NCBI RefSeq assembly: GCF_026341515.1
Contig: NZ_JAPEOK010000001.1
Coordinates: forward strand, 3,534,001 to 3,598,000
Direction: 5' to 3'
Origin: Streptomyces sp. NBC_00878
GTDB taxonomy: Bacteria; Actinomycetota; Actinomycetes; Streptomycetales; Streptomycetaceae
DNA: 64,000 nt
The notes beneath the pieces were generated by a model. It was not told the DNA's origin. It was given only the letters and a program-made list of their open reading frames with translations, and ran no database searches. The position numbers and the translations under genes were made by a program. Shown here piece after piece: positions 43,237-52,821 of the stretch (position 1 is its first letter; each line of letters begins with the position of its first letter).

Positions 43237-45042
43237 TCACGCAGACAACTCCTGCCGCAACGCATCCCGCAACCGAGCCGCCCGCTCAGAAACCTCACCA
43301 GGCCCGAGCGACACCGCACGATCAGCCCACCGCTGCCCCTCCGCAAGCTCGCCACGACGCGCGTAGACAAGAGCAAGCCGCAACGCCGCCCGCCCATGCC
43401 CCGCGTCAGCGGCCCGAGCCCACCACAGGGCAGCCTCCGGCTCACTCCCCTCCCGGGCAAGCAACAGCCCAAGATTGAACGCCCCGTTCCGGGACCCCGC
43501 CTCCGCGGCCACCCGGTACCACCGAGCCGCGTCCACCACGTCCCCGCGCGCTGAGGCGAGCATCCCCACCCGCACCTGCGCCCGCCGATGCCCCTGGGAA
43601 GCGGCCCGCTCGTACCACTCCTCGCACTCGCTCTTCTCGGTGGCCGGCTCCCCCAACTCGTGCGCGGGCGCGGGCGGGCGCCGCGCGTCGAGCACGGTGG
43701 CGAGCCGATAGGCCGCCTCCGCGCTCCCCCCGCCCGCGGCACACCGAAGGTGCCGCTCGGCAGCCCGCTCGTCCCCGTCCCGCAGGCGCGCGATCCCCAC
43801 CTGGAGCGCGGCCTCGGTGTGCCCGGCGGCAGCGGCCCGCTCGTACCACCGCAGGGCCGCCTCGTCCTCGCCCCGCCCGGCGTGCAGGATCCCGAGGTTG
43901 AAGGCGGCGTCCACACTCCCGGCCTCCGCGGCCTTGGAGAACCACGGCTCGGCACCGGACGCGTCACCGACCTGCAGCAGCAGAATGGCCAGCGCGTTCG
44001 CGGCCTCCCGGTGTCCCGCGTACGCCGCACGCCGGTACCACTGCTCGGCCTGCGCGGTCCGCGCCTGCTCGGCGCAGAGCAGCCCGAGGTTGTACGCGCC
44101 GTTCACATCGCCGGCGTCCATCGCGGCCCGGTACCACCGCTCGGCGGTCTGCGTCTCGCCGCGCTCGGCGTGCAGCGCGCCCAGCGCGTTGGCGGCGTTC
44201 CCGTCGCCGTCCTGGGCGGCCCGCAGCCACCACACGGCGGCGCTCTCGGTGTCGCCCGCGTCCCGCAGCAGGAACCCGAGCGCGCAGGCGGCCCGCGCCT
44301 CGCCGTCCTTGGCGGAGGTCAGATACCAGCGCCCGGCCTCCTTGAGCGCCCCACGCCTCTCCAGGATCGCTCCCAGATGCAGCGCGGCCCGCCGGTGACC
44401 GCGCGCGGCCGCCTGCCGGTACCACTGCTCGGCCTGGGCCGCGACGGTCTCCGCGGCACTGTTGTCGCCCTCGTCCTCCTGTGCCTGCGCGGACTTGCGG
44501 TCCAGCGTGCGCGCAAGCCGGTACGCCGCCTCGCGGTGCCCCCGCTCGGCGGCCGCCCGCATCCAGTCCCCCGCGCCGGAGTCACCGCGGTGCTCCAGGA
44601 GGTCGGCGAGCGCGTACGCGCCGAGGGCGTGCCCCTGCTCGGCGGACTGGCACAGCCAGTACTCGGCGGCGGGCTCGTCCCCGCGCTCGCGGTGGTGGCG
44701 GCCCAGCGCGTGCGCGGCGGCCGCGGACCCGGCGACGGCGGCGATCCGCCACCAGCCGGCCGCCTCCTCCGCGTAGCCGCGCTGGTGCAGGAGGACACCC
44801 AGGTTGTTGGCCGCGGCGCGGTCACCGGCCGCGGTGGCAGCGCGCAGCTGAGGCTCGGCCCCGTCGAGATCACCGCGGCGGAGCAGCATGGCTCCGAGAA
44901 CGCTCATCGCCTCGACGTCGCCCGCCTCCGCGGCGAGTCGTCGGCGCGCCTCCTCCGCAGCCTCGCCGGTCTCGTCCCGGTCGGAAGGCTGCACAAACCG
45001 CCCTGTCTCCAACAGAGTTGCCTTGTCCCCCATAACGTCCAT
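43237..45042 (-). CDS. Sel1/TPR-repeat scaffold protein
   Basis: 601 residues built almost wholly of ~36-residue Sel1-like repeats (about 14). Typical units: EAMSVLGAMLLRRGDLDGAEPQLRAATAAGD, AAANNLGVLLHQRGYAEEAAGWWRIAAVAGS, NGAYNLGLLCAEQARTAQAEQWYRRAAYAGH. No signal peptide or membrane segment; a cytoplasmic solenoid for protein contacts. Start at ATG 45042 or 45033 (MGDKATLLE) is uncertain. GGTACACCTGGTATACC at 45064-45080 upstream is a near-palindrome in the probable promoter. It is bracketed by two identical initiator tRNA genes. Confidence 0.88.
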   Translation of the reverse strand: MDVMGDKATLLETGRFVQPSDRDETGEAAEEARRRLAAEAGDVEAMSVLGAMLLRRGDLDGAEPQLRAATAAGDRAAANNLGVLLHQRGYAEEAAGWWRIAAVAGSAAAAHALGRHHRERGDEPAAEYWLCQSAEQGHALGAYALADLLEHRGDSGAGDWMRAAAERGHREAAYRLARTLDRKSAQAQEDEGDNSAAETVAAQAEQWYRQAAARGHRRAALHLGAILERRGALKEAGRWYLTSAKDGEARAACALGFLLRDAGDTESAAVWWLRAAQDGDGNAANALGALHAERGETQTAERWYRAAMDAGDVNGAYNLGLLCAEQARTAQAEQWYRRAAYAGHREAANALAILLLQVGDASGAEPWFSKAAEAGSVDAAFNLGILHAGRGEDEAALRWYERAAAAGHTEAALQVGIARLRDGDERAAERHLRCAAGGGSAEAAYRLATVLDARRPPAPAHELGEPATEKSECEEWYERAASQGHRRAQVRVGMLASARGDVVDAARWYRVAAEAGSRNGAFNLGLLLAREGSEPEAALWWARAADAGHGRAALRLALVYARRGELAEGQRWADRAVSLGPGEVSERAARLRDALRQELSA

Positions 45043-45316
45043 CGTCGCACCACCTGCAACCTGGGTACACCTGGTATACCGCAGCCAGTGAGGTCACTTC
45101 AGCGTTTTGTCGACATGCCCACAGAGAGACAAGTGAAACACAGATTTCCCAACTCCAGGCGGATGGCGCAGCCTTCACCGCAGCAGCACTGATGAACGAC
45201 GAGCACACGCACACGATCCCCACACGGCCCACACCCAGCCCCCGCACGATCCACGCGCAAAGCCCTACACTGCCCGCGCGCACAGGCCCGTATAAGAAGG
45301 ACCCGGACCGCACACA

Positions 45317-45353
45317 TAGAAGGACCCGGATCCTGAGGATCCGGGTCCTTCTA
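45317..45353 (-). terminator. Terminator of the second initiator tRNA gene
   Basis: 17-bp perfect stem TAGAAGGACCCGGATCC (45317-45333) and its complement (45337-45353) with a 3-nt loop, directly 3' of the tRNA on the minus strand. Elsewhere in the 432-bp gap 45043-45474 only the tRNA and the Sel1 promoter region are seen. Confidence 0.85.
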
Positions 45354-45359
45354 CTTCAG

Positions 45360-45433
45360 TAGCGGGGACAGGATTTGAACCTGCGACCTCTGGGTTATGA
45401 GCCCAGCGAGCTACCGAGCTGCTCCACCCCGCG
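45360..45433 (-). tRNA. Initiator tRNA-Met (CAT), copy 2
   Basis: Same 74-nt sequence as 42890-42963, with 6 bp (CTTCAG) on one side and 5 bp (CGTTG after CGC) on the other also conserved. Initiator features as for copy 1: three G-C pairs in the anticodon stem and an unpaired first acceptor base. Confidence 0.97.
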
Positions 45434-45474
45434 CCGTTGTGTTGCAACCGTACCACGGCGCGGGGCGGACCTAC

Positions 45475-48471
45475 TCAACTGCCCTGGTCACCGTCCTGTT
45501 GACCGCTTGCTTCCTTGTCGGCGTCGCTGTTGCCGCCACTGGCCGAGCTGGCCTTCTGCTCAGCCTCGGAGGCGCGCTGGATCGCGTCCTGAAGGTCCTC
45601 CTGGGCCTTGCCGTACGCGTCCCAGTCACCCTTCTTGAGCGCTTCCTCGCCGGCCTTGTAGGCGTCCTCGGCGTCGGCGATGGCCTTCGCCAGGTCGGTG
45701 TCGCCCGTCGTCGGTGGCTTCGGGGTCTCACCTTCCTCGGGTGGTGGCTCGGTGGTGTCCTCGCCGTCCACTCCGAAGACCGTGTTCAGCCCCTCGGCGA
45801 GGGTGTCCTTGAAGACGGTCTGGTCGCCGTAGGCCACACCAACCTTCCTCAGCAGCGGGTAGTTGGACGTGCCGCCTCGTGCGTACACCGGCTCGATGTA
45901 CAGGAACCCGCCGTTGAGTGGCACGGTCAGCAGGTTTCCGTACTCGATGTCGGAGTCGGTTCCTCTGAGGTTGCGGACGAACTCGGCCACGTCGGCGTTG
46001 CTGTTGAGCTCGCTCTGCACCTGTTGTGGACCTCGGACGGTGGAGGTCACTCTCAACAGCCTTATCGTGCCGTAGTCCTTGCTGGCCGCATCCGCGTCCA
46101 CCGCCATGAACGCCCCGAGGTTCGGGCGCCCGTTGGGCGTGAAGGTCGTGGTCAGCGAGAACTGCTGCGCGCTCTGCCCGGGCATCTTCATGCTCAGGTA
46201 GTACGGCGGGACCGCACTGCTGTCCTTGTTGGTCGGGTCGTCCGGCACCTGCCAGGCGTCACTGCCGCTGTAGAACTGGGCGGCGTCGGTGACGTGGTAG
46301 CGGGTGAGCAGCTCGCGCTGGACCTTGAAGAGGTCCTGCGGGTAGCGCAGGTGCTCCATCAGCGACCCGCTGATGTCGGTCTTCGGCTTCACGGTGCCCG
46401 GGAACGCCTTCATCCAGGTCTTCAGGACCGGGTCCTTGGTGTCCCACTGGTAGAGCTTGACCGAGCCGTCGTACGCGTCGACGGTCGCCTTCACCGAGTT
46501 GCGGATGTAGTTGACCCGGTTCTGCTGCGCCACCACCGCCCGCTGATTGTCGGTCAGCGAGTCCGCCGTGGTGTCCCCCAGCGTCGTACGGGACGCGTAG
46601 GGGTATCCGTTCGTCGTCGTGTAGGCGTCGACGATCCACTGGATCTTGCCGTCCACGATCGCCGGATAGGCGTCGCCGTCGATCGTCAGCCAGGGGGCCA
46701 CCGCCTCGACGCGCTCCTTGGGCGTGCGGTTGTAGAGGATCCGGGAACCCTCGCCGATCGCGCCCGAGTAGAACATCTGCGGCTCGCCGAAGGCCACCGC
46801 GTACGCGGCACGGTTGAGCGGGTTGGCGAGGTTGACACCGCTCTTGCCCTTGTAGCTGGTGGTCTTCTCGCCGTTCTCCTCGTAGTCGAGCTCCTTCTGC
46901 GGGCCGCCCACGATGGAGTACTGCTCGGTCTTCTCCCCGTAGTAGATCCGCTGCTCGTACTTGGGGAGTTCGCCGGTGGTCGGCAGCCCCGACTCGGAGA
47001 AGTCCGGGGAACCCGGCGGATCGGAACCGGTGGCCGTGCCCTTGGCCGCGACCGCGCCATAGCCGTGGGTGTACGTGAAGTGGTCGTTGATCCAGTTGCT
47101 CTTCGGGATGCCGTTCAGGTTCAGCTCGCGCAGACCGATGACGGTGTCCTGCTCCTTGCCGTTGGCGTCCGTGTAACGGTCGACGTCGAGCGTGGAGGGG
47201 AACTGGTAGTACTTGCGCTCCTGCTGGAGCTGCTGGAACGCCGGGGAGACGACGTTGGGGTCGATCAGCCGGTAACTGGCCGCCGAGTCGGCGTCCTTGC
47301 GGATCTGTTCGGCGTTCCCCGTGCCGCCCTTGCCCGTGTAGTCCGTCACCTTGGCGTCGTCGATGCCGTAGGCCTCGCGCGTCGCCTTGATGTTCTTCTC
47401 GACGTACGGCGCTTCCTTGGCCTGCTCGTTCGGCTGGACCTGGAACTTCTGGACGATCGCCGGGTACAGACCGCCGATCAGGATCGCCGAGAGCACCATC
47501 AGACCGAAGCCGATGACGGGCAGCTGCCAGGTGCGCCGCCACAGAGTGGCGAAGAACAGCAGGGCACAGATGACGGCGATGCAGAAAAGAATCGTCTTGG
47601 CGGGCAGATACGCGTTCGCGTCGACGTACCTGAGGCCCGTCCAGTTGTCCGTGGCCTTGAAGTCACTGGACTTCACCGCGAGTCCGTACCGGTCGAGCCA
47701 GTACGCCACCGCCTTCAGCGCGACGAAGAGGCCGAGCAGCACCGAGAGATGCCCGGTGGCCGCGGCCGTGGCGCGCGCTCCGGGGCTGGTGATGCGCAGC
47801 CCGCCGTACAGGTAGTGGGTCAGCGCGGCGGCGATCACCGAGAGGATCGCGGCGGCAAAGCCGAAGCCCAGCAGGAAGCGGTACCAGGGCAGGTCGAAGG
47901 CGTAGAAGGCGATGTCGAGGTGGAACTCGGGGTCCTGCTGGTTGAAGGGCACCCCGTTCACCCACAGCAGCCACGTACGCCACTGGCCCGCCGCGGAGGC
48001 GCCCGCGATCAGCCCGACCAGCGCGGTGATCCCGAGAAGGATCCACTTCTTGTACGGAGCCACGCCCATGCGGTATCGGTCGAGGCTCTGCTGCTCCATC
48101 GACATGGCGCTCAGTGGCGGCCGCAACCGGTGGGCCAGCCAGATGTTCACGCCGACGGCCGTGGCCATCAGCAGTCCGAAGACGAAGAACAGACCGATCT
48201 TGGTCCACAGGGTCGTCGTGAAGACGGACGAATACTTGACCGATCGATACCAGAGCCAGTCCGTCCAGAACCCCGCGAACATGACGAAGGCCATGGCCAG
48301 CACGGCCAGTACGCCCAGTGTCATGAGCAGGGTCCGGACGCGCCGGGACGGTCGGCCCACTCTGATCCGTGGCCCCGTCGGGCCTCCGCCGCGGTCCGGC
48401 ATCTGGAAAGCCAAGGTGCGCACCTCGAAGTTCGCTGTTGGTATCTGGGGGCCCCGCAAACGCCGGGCCAC
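45475..48471 (-). CDS. UPF0182-family large membrane protein
   Basis: 998 residues. Seven hydrophobic helices in the first ~330 residues ([138 protein letters not shown]) are followed by a ~600-residue exported domain ([17 protein letters not shown]..., YPFASRTTL-like [12 protein letters not shown]). The acidic tail has a coiled segment ([41 protein letters not shown]). Function unknown; conserved through actinobacteria. Immediately downstream of the divergent PPA1309 gene. Confidence 0.93.
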   Translation of the reverse strand: MARRLRGPQIPTANFEVRTLAFQMPDRGGGPTGPRIRVGRPSRRVRTLLMTLGVLAVLAMAFVMFAGFWTDWLWYRSVKYSSVFTTTLWTKIGLFFVFGLLMATAVGVNIWLAHRLRPPLSAMSMEQQSLDRYRMGVAPYKKWILLGITALVGLIAGASAAGQWRTWLLWVNGVPFNQQDPEFHLDIAFYAFDLPWYRFLLGFGFAAAILSVIAAALTHYLYGGLRITSPGARATAAATGHLSVLLGLFVALKAVAYWLDRYGLAVKSSDFKATDNWTGLRYVDANAYLPAKTILFCIAVICALLFFATLWRRTWQLPVIGFGLMVLSAILIGGLYPAIVQKFQVQPNEQAKEAPYVEKNIKATREAYGIDDAKVTDYTGKGGTGNAEQIRKDADSAASYRLIDPNVVSPAFQQLQQERKYYQFPSTLDVDRYTDANGKEQDTVIGLRELNLNGIPKSNWINDHFTYTHGYGAVAAKGTATGSDPPGSPDFSESGLPTTGELPKYEQRIYYGEKTEQYSIVGGPQKELDYEENGEKTTSYKGKSGVNLANPLNRAAYAVAFGEPQMFYSGAIGEGSRILYNRTPKERVEAVAPWLTIDGDAYPAIVDGKIQWIVDAYTTTNGYPYASRTTLGDTTADSLTDNQRAVVAQQNRVNYIRNSVKATVDAYDGSVKLYQWDTKDPVLKTWMKAFPGTVKPKTDISGSLMEHLRYPQDLFKVQRELLTRYHVTDAAQFYSGSDAWQVPDDPTNKDSSAVPPYYLSMKMPGQSAQQFSLTTTFTPNGRPNLGAFMAVDADAASKDYGTIRLLRVTSTVRGPQQVQSELNSNADVAEFVRNLRGTDSDIEYGNLLTVPLNGGFLYIEPVYARGGTSNYPLLRKVGVAYGDQTVFKDTLAEGLNTVFGVDGEDTTEPPPEEGETPKPPTTGDTDLAKAIADAEDAYKAGEEALKKGDWDAYGKAQEDLQDAIQRASEAEQKASSASGGNSDADKEASGQQDGDQGS

Positions 48472-48539
48472 ATCTATGCAACTTACTGATGCTTTACTCG
48501 GTTCCCGCTTCGGGGGCCGAACGAGGCAGGATTGTGACC

Positions 48540-49097
48540 ATGTCCAACACCGCCTCCTCAGGCACCCCTATGGCGGCCGGGCCACTGACCCGTGCCGTCC
48601 TCGAGATCGACGAGTACGTTTCGGGGCTCGGCTGGGACCAGCCCGCCCGGCTCTTCGCCCTGGTCGACACCGGCCGGCTGCGTTCCCAGGAACCGGGGCT
48701 CGCCGAGCGTCTGGGTCTGACCGAAGACGCCCCCGAGGGCACCCTTACCCCCATTGAGCAGGACGAACTCCCCGCGGGCAGCCCGCTGGACGAGTTCCTC
48801 GGCACCATCGCCTGGCCGGACGCGGTGGTCGGCTGCGCCCTGTCCGTGGAGCGGCTGATGCTCCCGCCGTCCGCGGAGGGGTCCGTCCCCGACGGGCTCG
48901 ACGAGAAGCGGCTGGCGAAGTGGGTCGCCGAGCACCCGGAGCGTCAGGAGGTCCGGATGACCGTGGCGGTGCTGCGCGGCGGGAAGCGCGAGTCGGCGCT
49001 GCGGCTGCGCAAGAAGGACGCGGCGACGGACGTGCTCACCGGATCCGACCTCGTACCGGGCCTGGCCGAGGCCCTGACGGCGACGTTCGCAGAGTAG
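48540..49097 (+). CDS. PPA1309-family conserved protein
   Basis: 185 residues, soluble. The family is recognisable by [32 protein letters not shown] and [34 protein letters not shown]; the C-terminus has [21 protein letters not shown] and [15 protein letters not shown]. No enzymatic motif. ATG 48540 follows GAGGCAGG. Divergent from UPF0182 (68 bp apart), an arrangement I recall in other Streptomyces; a functional link is not known. Confidence 0.85.
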   Translation: MSNTASSGTPMAAGPLTRAVLEIDEYVSGLGWDQPARLFALVDTGRLRSQEPGLAERLGLTEDAPEGTLTPIEQDELPAGSPLDEFLGTIAWPDAVVGCALSVERLMLPPSAEGSVPDGLDEKRLAKWVAEHPERQEVRMTVAVLRGGKRESALRLRKKDAATDVLTGSDLVPGLAEALTATFAE

Positions 49098-49112
49098 ACC
49101 TCGCCGACCGGT

Positions 49113-49171
49113 GCGCTGGGTGGGGTCGGGGAAGTGAGGCACGCCGTCACCTCCCCGAGCCCACCCAGCGC
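49113..49171. terminator. Bidirectional terminator between PPA1309 and the PDZ protease gene
   Basis: GCGCTGGGTGGG (49113-49124) pairs with CCCACCCAGCGC (49160-49171); inner TCGGGGA and TCCCCGA extend the stem. It lies between two convergent genes. Confidence 0.8.
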
Positions 49172-49179
49172 TCAGCGCA

Positions 49180-50274
49180 TCAGCTCTTGGCGCACTTCGG
49201 CAGGTCGGCCGTGTCGCCGCCGCGGATGTCCGTGAGGGCGCTCATCGCGTCGTCGATGGTGTCGACCTTGATGAGCGTGAGCCCCTTGGGGACGTCACGG
49301 GCGGCGGCCGCGCAGTTGTCCTTGGGCGTCAGGAAGTACTGGGCTCCCTTGGCGCGGGCGCCGACGGTCTTCATCTCGATGCCGCCGATCGGGCCGACCT
49401 TGCCGTCGTCGTCGATGGTGCCGGTGCCTGCGACGAACTTGCCGCCGGTGAGGTTGCCCGGAGTCAGCTTGTCGACGATGCCGAGGGCGAACATCAGGCC
49501 GGCGCTGGGGCCGCCGACGTCGGCGAGCTTGATGTCGATGGTGAACGGGAAGGTGTGGTCGGTCCCGGCCGAGATACCCACGATCGCGCGCTGCTCGCCG
49601 TCGTCGTCGGACTTGGCGGTGGTGATCGTGATGTCCTGGGTCCTCGTCGCCGTCTTGTTCTCCTTCTCGGCGGCGGCCTGGTCCTTGGCGGGCACGATCG
49701 TGAAGGCGACCTTCTCGCCCGGCTTGTGCTTGGTGACCAGCTTCGCGACGTCGTCGGGCGCCTTCACCGTCGTACCGTCGACGGCCTTGATGACGTCACC
49801 GGCGTGCAGCTTGCCCTCGGCGGGGGTGTCCTTGACGACGGTGGAGACGATCACCCAGGACTTCACCGGGATGTCCAGCTCCTCGAGAGCCGCGACCTTG
49901 GCGCTCTCCTGGGACTGGCTGAACTCCTCGGCGTTCTCCTGCGTCGACTGTTCCTCGGTCTTGCCGTCCGGATAGAGGGTGTCGTGCGGAACGACTTTGT
50001 TGTCATGGGCCAGCCACCCGGACACGGCCTCGACGAGGTTCATCTTGTAGTCGGCGCTGGTGACCCGGACGGTGGTCATGTTCAGATGCCCGCTCGTCGC
50101 GTACGTCTTGCGGCCGGAGATCTGGAGCACCGGCTCGCCGTCGTGCTCACCGAGTGTGTTGACCGTCGGACCCGGTGACATCTCCGAATACGGCACGTTG
50201 ATGAAGACTCCCGCGCACAGGAGCGCGATCAACATCAGGGTGGAGGCGAGCATCGTCGCGGTGCGGCGTGGCAT
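49180..50274 (-). CDS. PDZ-domain, Lon-like (S16) secreted/membrane-anchored protease (YlbL-like)
   Basis: 364 residues. A single N-terminal membrane anchor (TMLASTLMLIALLCAGVFINV, ~7-27) leads to an exported protein. A PDZ domain lies at ~130-200 (VKDTPAEGKLHAGDVIKAVDGTTVKAPDDVAKLV). The Lon-type proteolytic domain has the Ser in DVGGPSAGLMFALGI (~265) and the Lys in IGGIEMKTVGARAKG (~315), the S16 Ser-Lys dyad. Role: envelope quality control or regulated cleavage, by analogy with B. subtilis YlbL. Two Cys near the end (DNCAAAARD and LPKCAKS) could form a disulfide. Confidence 0.9.
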   Translation of the reverse strand: MPRRTATMLASTLMLIALLCAGVFINVPYSEMSPGPTVNTLGEHDGEPVLQISGRKTYATSGHLNMTTVRVTSADYKMNLVEAVSGWLAHDNKVVPHDTLYPDGKTEEQSTQENAEEFSQSQESAKVAALEELDIPVKSWVIVSTVVKDTPAEGKLHAGDVIKAVDGTTVKAPDDVAKLVTKHKPGEKVAFTIVPAKDQAAAEKENKTATRTQDITITTAKSDDDGEQRAIVGISAGTDHTFPFTIDIKLADVGGPSAGLMFALGIVDKLTPGNLTGGKFVAGTGTIDDDGKVGPIGGIEMKTVGARAKGAQYFLTPKDNCAAAARDVPKGLTLIKVDTIDDAMSALTDIRGGDTADLPKCAKS

Positions 50275-50347
50275 GGAACGACAGTACGGGACCAGTCTGT
50301 CAGCGCACCGTCAGGGCCGTCCGTCCGGGGACCGACCCGGTGGCCGC

Positions 50348-50602
50348 TCAGGCGTCCGTACGCAAATGCGCCGACGCCTCCGGCACCTCCGAAGTATCCG
50401 ACTGCCCCCCGGCTTCGCGCTTCTCCATGGCTTCGCGCTTCTCCATGGCCTCACGCTTTTCCATGGCCTCGCGAAAGCGTGTGTAGCCCGCGAGCTCGGT
50501 GCCGTCCCCGATGGTCTTCCGGTTCCGTCCGGCCCAACCGCCCCACAGTCCGGCGCCGATCGCGGCAAAAAGCGGAATCAGCAACCAGGCGAGCGCCGCC
50601 AT
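50348..50602 (-). CDS. Small single-pass membrane protein with REAMEK repeats
   Basis: 84 residues. One N-terminal helix (ALAWLLIPLFAAIGAGLWGGWAG, 3-25), then RNRKTIGDGTELAGYTRF and a charged helix with three REAMEK units coded by an 18-bp tandem repeat, ending in an acidic tail. No family name known. The repeat is a likely source of length variation between strains. Confidence 0.72.
   Translation of the reverse strand: MAALAWLLIPLFAAIGAGLWGGWAGRNRKTIGDGTELAGYTRFREAMEKREAMEKREAMEKREAGGQSDTSEVPEASAHLRTDA
50412..50465. repeat. 18-bp tandem repeat inside the small membrane protein gene
   Basis: Three units of GCTTCGCGCTTCTCCATG (50412-50429 and 50430-50447 identical; 50448-50465 with three changes). 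Being 18 bp, it keeps frame and codes for a six-residue charged unit. Confidence 0.9.
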
Positions 50603-50757
50603 GCTGACCTCCCAACCCCACGAGCGACCGCAACTGACTGATCAGCAGATTAACCATCCGCATGCTCAACGCTCACGGCAGGGGTTGGATTACGCAACCG
50701 GAACGACGGACAGGAGTGGCCACTGGGACGCACCGGGCCTCAGGTGACCCGTGAGAC

Positions 50758-51219
50758 CTAACAGGCCCCGACCCACTCCTCCGTACCGTCGGAGAACTTC
50801 TGATGCTTCCAGATCGGCACCTCGTGCTTGAGATCGTCGATCAACTTCCGGCAGGCCTCGAAAGCCTCACCCCGATGTGGACAGGAAACGGCGACGATTA
50901 CCGCGAGATCGCCCACGCTCAGGTCTCCGATCCGGTGCACAGCGGCGAGCGCCCGCACCGGATACTCGGCAACGACCTTCTCGGCGATCCGCCGCATCTC
51001 CGCCTCGGCACTCGGATGGCACGAGTACCCGAGCGTGTCGACGTCGGCTCCCCCGTCATGATTCCGCACGGTCCCCACGAAAAGCGCGGTCCCTCCGGAG
51101 GCATCGTCCCCGACAGCACGGAAAACCTCGTCCAAGGAGAGGCCGGTTTCCCGAATGGCCAGCAACTTGATGGGCTCCGCCGCAACCTGCTCACCAGGAT
51201 GATCATTCATGGGTGCCAT
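50758..51219 (-). CDS. moaE: Molybdopterin synthase catalytic subunit
   Basis: Adds sulfur, carried by MoaD thiocarboxylate, to precursor Z/cPMP for molybdenum cofactor. 153 residues. Seen: ALFVGTVRNHDGGADVDTLGYSCHPSAEAEMRRIA (conserved R-x-H and Y-x-x-H region), VHRIGDLSVGDLAVIVAVSCPHRGEAFEACRKLIDDLKHEVPIWKHQKF with active-site Lys and PIWK-x-E-type end. ATG 51219 (MAPMNDHP) or 51210 (MNDHP) may start. No other moa gene is next to it; MoaD must be elsewhere. Confidence 0.92.
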   Translation of the reverse strand: MAPMNDHPGEQVAAEPIKLLAIRETGLSLDEVFRAVGDDASGGTALFVGTVRNHDGGADVDTLGYSCHPSAEAEMRRIAEKVVAEYPVRALAAVHRIGDLSVGDLAVIVAVSCPHRGEAFEACRKLIDDLKHEVPIWKHQKFSDGTEEWVGAC

Positions 51220-51293
51220 ACCCCCATCGTGCCCCACCCCACCAACCTCACGGAATAGCGATTTCCCCCGCACACGTCTCAGCCCGTCCGGCT

Positions 51294-51490
51294 CGCTTTC
51301 GGCCCGTCCGGCGTTTGAGGACGAGCGCGTTCAGCGCGATACCGGGGGCCTGGGGGCGGAGCCCCCAGAAAGGGACGATGGGGGTCCCCCCGCTCAGGGG
51401 GTCCCCCCGCTCAGGGGGTCCCCCCGCTCGAGCGAAGCCGAGAGTGGGGGAGAAGCCGAGAGTGGGGGAGGGTAGGGGCGGCGGGGGCGA
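51294..51490 (+). repeat. Dispersed intergenic repeat, family A, with internal tandem units
   Basis: CGTCCGGCGTTTGAGGACGA (51306-51325), GGGGGCGGAGCCCCC, then GTCCCCCCGCTCAGGGG repeated and GAAGCCGAGAGTGGGGGAG twice in tandem before GGTAGGGGCGGCGGGGGCG. The expansion makes it the longest copy. Lies between moaE and the SDR stop; the gap has no gene. Confidence 0.85.
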
Positions 51491-51518
51491 AAACCCCCAC
51501 CCCACTACCCCACCAGAC

Positions 51519-52631
51519 TCAGATCCGCCGCCGAGCCTTCCGAGCCCGCCGCACCAACGCAGCCGTACCCAACAGAGCGACCGTCGCCCCCGCAGCCCCC
51601 GCGGCGGTGGCGTCCTTCCGCCCCAGCCGCCGCCCGGCCACGGTATGCCGCCCGGCAACCTCCCCAAGGAGCTCGGCCAGCACCTCCTCGTTGGTCCACT
51701 GTGGCCGCCACCCGGCATCGTGCAGCCGGCTCCCGCTCACCACCCAGGGATACATCGTGTAGGCGAGATCCCCGGCCGGAGACGGCGTGAGCCCGATCCG
51801 GTGCAGCCGAGCCGCGGCCCCCAGAGCGACGGCGGACGGCAACTCCATCCGCCGAATCCCGCTGAGCTCCTCGATCTCCTCCTGCTCGAGCCACCCGTCG
51901 CACCCGACAGCCAGCTCCCCTTCGACCTTCTCCAGTACGGCGTACTCCAGGGCCGCGCACAGATCCTCGACATGGCAGAACTGCCATGCGGGCCGAGACC
52001 CGGCGACAACCAGCAGCCGGGGCGACTCGAAGTACCGGGTGAGCGCCGTATCGGTCCCCCCGACCAGCACGGCAGGCCGTACGACGGTGACGTTGAGCCC
52101 GGGATGCGCGCGCGGCGCCCGCCGGGCGAGCCGCTCGACCTCCAGCAGGTCCCCCACCCCCGTGGCCTCCGCGGTCGCCCGCAATTCGGCGTCTTCGGAG
52201 AGGGGCAGTTCGTTGTCGGGCAAGGCTCCGTAGACCATCGCGGAGGTGCACAGCACGACACGGTGCACCCCGGCAGCGGCGGCGGCCGTCAGCACGGTCT
52301 GCGTGCCCCGCACGTTGTACGCCGTACGGGCCGCCGGATCCGTCTCCAGGTCGAGGTCGAGCGCGAGGTGCACGACGACGTCCGCGCCGCGCAGTTTCTC
52401 GGCGATCGCCGGATCCCGGACATCCAGGATGTGCCACTGCGCGGCCGCGCACTCGCCGCGCCGCTCGTCGATGGCGATGACCTGCTTGATCTCGTCGCTG
52501 GCGGCGAGCCGCTCGGTGAGCATCGCGCCGATTCCGTCCGCGGCGCCGGTGATCGCGACGACTGGGCCGCGTACAGCCGGATTGGTTGAAGGGTTTCGCG
52601 CTGCGCGAACCTGTGGATCTGGGGAACTCAC
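51519..52631 (-). CDS. Extended short-chain dehydrogenase / NAD-dependent epimerase-like protein
   Basis: 370 residues. Rossmann start VVAITGAADGIGAMLTERL (~24-42, GxxGxxG), WHILDVRDPAIAEKL, DVVVHLALDLD, then the catalytic-type SAMVYGALPDNELPL where Tyr in VYG is kept and the Lys is not clearly placed. C-terminal basic, hydrophobic tail (AAGAAGATVALLGTAALVRRARKARRRI) looks like a membrane anchor. GTG 52631 with GGAGAC upstream is preferred to longer frames. Substrate unknown. Confidence 0.82.
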   Translation of the reverse strand: MSSPDPQVRAARNPSTNPAVRGPVVAITGAADGIGAMLTERLAASDEIKQVIAIDERRGECAAAQWHILDVRDPAIAEKLRGADVVVHLALDLDLETDPAARTAYNVRGTQTVLTAAAAAGVHRVVLCTSAMVYGALPDNELPLSEDAELRATAEATGVGDLLEVERLARRAPRAHPGLNVTVVRPAVLVGGTDTALTRYFESPRLLVVAGSRPAWQFCHVEDLCAALEYAVLEKVEGELAVGCDGWLEQEEIEELSGIRRMELPSAVALGAAARLHRIGLTPSPAGDLAYTMYPWVVSGSRLHDAGWRPQWTNEEVLAELLGEVAGRHTVAGRRLGRKDATAAGAAGATVALLGTAALVRRARKARRRI

Positions 52632-52821
52632 CGGGCGTCTCCAGCGGTTGTCTTCAGTAAGAACGCGCGTGACGCGTACGTACCAGGTGGCATCCATCCT
52701 GCCGCAGCCGCTGTGTCGGCGAAGCACCGAGGCCCGAACCGGTTGGGGTGTCTACGCTGGGTGGTGATGTAGGGCAGCCGCCGTCGGAGCGAACCGGCGG
52801 CCTTAACAGCCGAGGAATCCC

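Noticed and set aside
42890..45433. tRNA genes as attachment sites of the element
   Set aside because: They lie beyond attR and are not interrupted; the 14-bp match is with hisN.
45397..48489. 1030-residue plus-strand frame opposite the UPF0182 gene
   Set aside because: Shadow frame; the minus strand encodes the recognised UPF0182 protein with seven helices.
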